Source of the DNA: JBQCHF01 sp051953655
Lineage (GTDB): Bacteria; Actinomycetota; Actinomycetes; Motilibacterales; Motilibacteraceae
DNA: 5,957 nucleotides
Direction of reading: 5' to 3'
NCBI GenBank assembly: GCA_051953655.1
Contig: JBQCIO010000319.1
Location: 1 to 5,957 of the forward strand
Shown: positions 4,518-5,957 of the stretch, in pieces
Position numbering within the stretch: the first letter of the stretch is position 1
How the letters are laid out: the number at the start of each line of letters is the position of its first letter
The notes under the pieces: model-generated
What the model saw: the letters and a program-made list of their open reading frames with translations, nothing else
Database searches by the model: none
What the model was told of the DNA's origin: nothing
Position numbers and translations under genes: made by a program

Positions 4518-5957
4518 TCACACCACCGCGGAGCTCAGCGCGCTGCCGACCGTGCCGCGCAGCACCCCGGTGCCGCCCATGACCCGGCCGGTCACCAGGC
4601 CCGCGCGGACCGCGGCCAGGTAGGTGGCGACGTCGGGGGGCAGGGCGCCGGTGGGGCGGACCAGCAGCAGCGGGCCGTGCAGCGCCGCGGCGAGCGGGCC
4701 GCCGGAGAGGGCGTCGGCGAAGCCCGTGCCGCCGGCCACGGTGACCGACGTCGGGGCCGGGAAGAAGCGGGTGGCCCCCGCGGCCGCGGTGGCGTAGCGG
4801 TCGGCGCCGACCACCGGGTCGGCCGCCGGGTCCGCCGCCGCCGCCGAGCCGCCGACCGCGTAGTGCTGGCCGGGGTGGGCCGCGAGGTAGGCGGTGGTGA
4901 CAGGGGCCGGGACGTCGCCGGCGGTCAGCATCACCGCGCCACGGAGCCGGGCCGCGGCCACCCCCGCCGAGAGGGCGTCGGGGTAGTCCAGCGAGCTGGC
5001 CTCCAGCACCGTCGAGGGCGAGCCGAGGGCCTGGGCCACGGCCACCGAGGTGGCGTAGCGGTCGGCCCCGCCGAGCCGGGAGACGACGTAGCCGGCGTTG
5101 CGCACCGTGGCGGCCACCGCGTCGCTGAGCGAGCCGGTGCCGCCGACGAGGTAGACGGTGCGGCCCTGGCGCAGGATCGCCTTGAGCTGGGCGAGCACCC
5201 GCGGGTCCAGCCGGTCGCTGCGGGTCAGCATGATCGGACCGCCCTTGGCCGCAGCGAGCGGCGTGGCCACCAGGGCGTCGACGAACTGGTCGGCGCGAGC
5301 GAGCACCACCGTGCCCGCGCCCTTGGACCACTGGTTCTTCGCCGCCAGCACCGAGGTCGCGATGCGGTCCTTGCCGCCGAGGCGCACCAGCCGGGGCAGC
5401 GTGGCGGCGGCGGGCGCGCCGTCGAGGGTGGCGTCGAGCGCGGCGAGGGGGTCGACCAGCCCGGCGCCGAACTCGGGGTCCTTGCCCGGGGCGCCCAGGT
5501 CGTCGGCGTTCTGCTCCAGCCGCGCGTCGGTCTGCGCCGCGGTCAGGCTCGGGTCCGCGGCGCGCACCAGCCCGGCGGCGGCGGCCACGAACGGGGCCGA
5601 CATGGAGGTGCCCGAGAGCAGCACGTAGGGGTCGCGCCCGGCCGCGGTGAGCGCCTGCGGCCAGGTGCTGAGGATGCGCACGCCCGGGGCCACGAGGTCG
5701 ACGAACGAGCCGGTCTCGCTGAACGGTGCGCTCGCGTCCACCGCGTCGGTGGCGCCCACGCCGAGGACGCCGGGGTAGGCGGCCGGGTACTCGACCGGGT
5801 TGCCGCACCCCTCGGAGTCGGCGATCGTCCCCGTGCACGCCTCCCGCGCGTTGCCGGCCGCGGCCACAACGAGCACGTCCCGGCTCTGCGAGTATGATAT
5901 AGCCGCCTTCAACACGGAGGAGTCGACGCCGTCGCCGAGCGAGATGTTGAGCACCTC
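4518..5957 (-). CDS. Subtilisin-family (S8) serine protease with three CWB2 cell-wall-binding repeats, 5' end missing
   Basis: The visible 479 residues, counted from the right edge of the window, are the C-terminal part of an exported subtilase. The segment starts at EVLNISLGDG, a strand conserved in S8 proteases after the catalytic His, so the signal peptide, any propeptide and the catalytic Asp and His lie outside the window. The oxyanion-hole Asn36 is in VVAAAGN and the catalytic Ser118 is in SGTSMSAP (115-122). Cys41 and Cys51 could form a disulfide. The protease domain ends near 178. Three CWB2 (PF04122-type) repeats follow, at about 191-292, 293-375 and 380-479. Each opens with an R-L-G-G-x-D-R or V-G-A-D-R motif and contains a D-A-L motif, as in VDALVA, PDALSA and ADALSGG; GGTG follows in repeats 1 and 3, with GGSA in repeat 2. 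CWB2 modules attach proteins non-covalently to cell-wall polymers, so the product is probably displayed on the wall. The apparent GTG at 5954 is an internal Val codon, not the start. The gene converges on sucD. Confidence 0.93.
   Translation of the reverse strand, partial: EVLNISLGDGVDSSVLKAAISYSQSRDVLVVAAAGNAREACTGTIADSEGCGNPVEYPAAYPGVLGVGATDAVDASAPFSETGSFVDLVAPGVRILSTWPQALTAAGRDPYVLLSGTSMSAPFVAAAAGLVRAADPSLTAAQTDARLEQNADDLGAPGKDPEFGAGLVDPLAALDATLDGAPAAATLPRLVRLGGKDRIATSVLAAKNQWSKGAGTVVLARADQFVDALVATPLAAAKGGPIMLTRSDRLDPRVLAQLKAILRQGRTVYLVGGTGSLSDAVAATVRNAGYVVSRLGGADRYATSVAVAQALGSPSTVLEASSLDYPDALSAGVAAARLRGAVMLTAGDVPAPVTTAYLAAHPGQHYAVGGSAAAADPAADPVVGADRYATAAAGATRFFPAPTSVTVAGGTGFADALSGGPLAAALHGPLLLVRPTGALPPDVATYLAAVRAGLVTGRVMGGTGVLRGTVGSALSSAVV
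4789..4806 (-). repeat. 18-bp exact direct repeat, copy in CWB2 repeat 3
   Basis: The same 18 bp occurs here and 260 bp away at 5049-5066. Both encode the ADRYAT motif at the start of a CWB2 unit. Exact identity at the DNA level reflects either duplication of the repeat unit or strong codon bias on a conserved motif. The corresponding motif of repeat 1 (KDRIAT) has diverged. Confidence 0.7.
5049..5066 (-). repeat. 18-bp exact direct repeat, copy in CWB2 repeat 2
   Basis: This is the partner of the copy at 4789-4806 and encodes ADRYAT of the second CWB2 unit. The flanking DNA of the two copies is clearly different, so a recent duplication of the whole unit is unlikely. Confidence 0.7.

Noticed and set aside
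4677..5897. Plus-strand open frame of 406 codons opposite the protease gene
   Set aside because: The minus strand gives clear S8 and CWB2 motifs, while this frame gives Gly/Arg/Val-rich low-complexity sequence.
5893..5898. TATGAT as an antisense -10 promoter element
   Set aside because: It matches a -10 consensus, but no -35-like hexamer lies at a fitting distance on either strand and it falls inside conserved protease coding sequence.
5952..5954. GTG as start of the protease
   Set aside because: The frame stays open to the window edge and the residues around it (EVLNISLG) are the interior of an S8 domain, so this GTG is a Val codon.

Overview
The window is high-GC DNA from an actinobacterium. 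Three features point there: third codon positions are almost all G or C, two genes start with GTG, and a secreted subtilase carries CWB2 cell-wall repeats. The SucC and SucD proteins are of the ordinary actinobacterial kind. A member of the Frankia/Geodermatophilus-like actinobacteria is a reasonable guess, but the genus cannot be fixed from this sequence alone.

Layout. Positions 1-118 are homopolymer-rich, unlike the rest of the window, and look like a poor contig end. Positions 119-1966 (minus) encode a secreted CocE/NonD-type alpha/beta hydrolase of the S15 family. A 289-bp divergent gap (1967-2255) holds the ribosome binding sites of both flanking genes, a possible sucC promoter and two small inverted repeats. 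Positions 2256-3446 and 3453-4340 (plus) are sucC and sucD, the two subunits of succinyl-CoA synthetase, 6 bp apart in one operon. The convergent gap 4341-4517, together with the last bases of sucD, is filled with hairpins, the largest being an 84-nt near-perfect palindrome. Positions 4518-5957 (minus) encode the C-terminal part of a subtilisin-family protease with three CWB2 repeats. This gene runs off the right edge, so its N-terminus and its catalytic Asp and His are not seen.

How the genes fit together. SucC and SucD form one enzyme of the TCA cycle. The two flanking genes encode exported hydrolytic enzymes transcribed away from or toward the operon, and nothing in the sequence ties them to it functionally. 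The gene content is ordinary, and I find no evidence of a new multi-gene system. The parts most worth a second look are non-coding: the 84-nt palindrome and its neighbouring hairpins between sucD and the protease gene, the hairpin that would cover the hydrolase ribosome binding site, and the anomalous left end.
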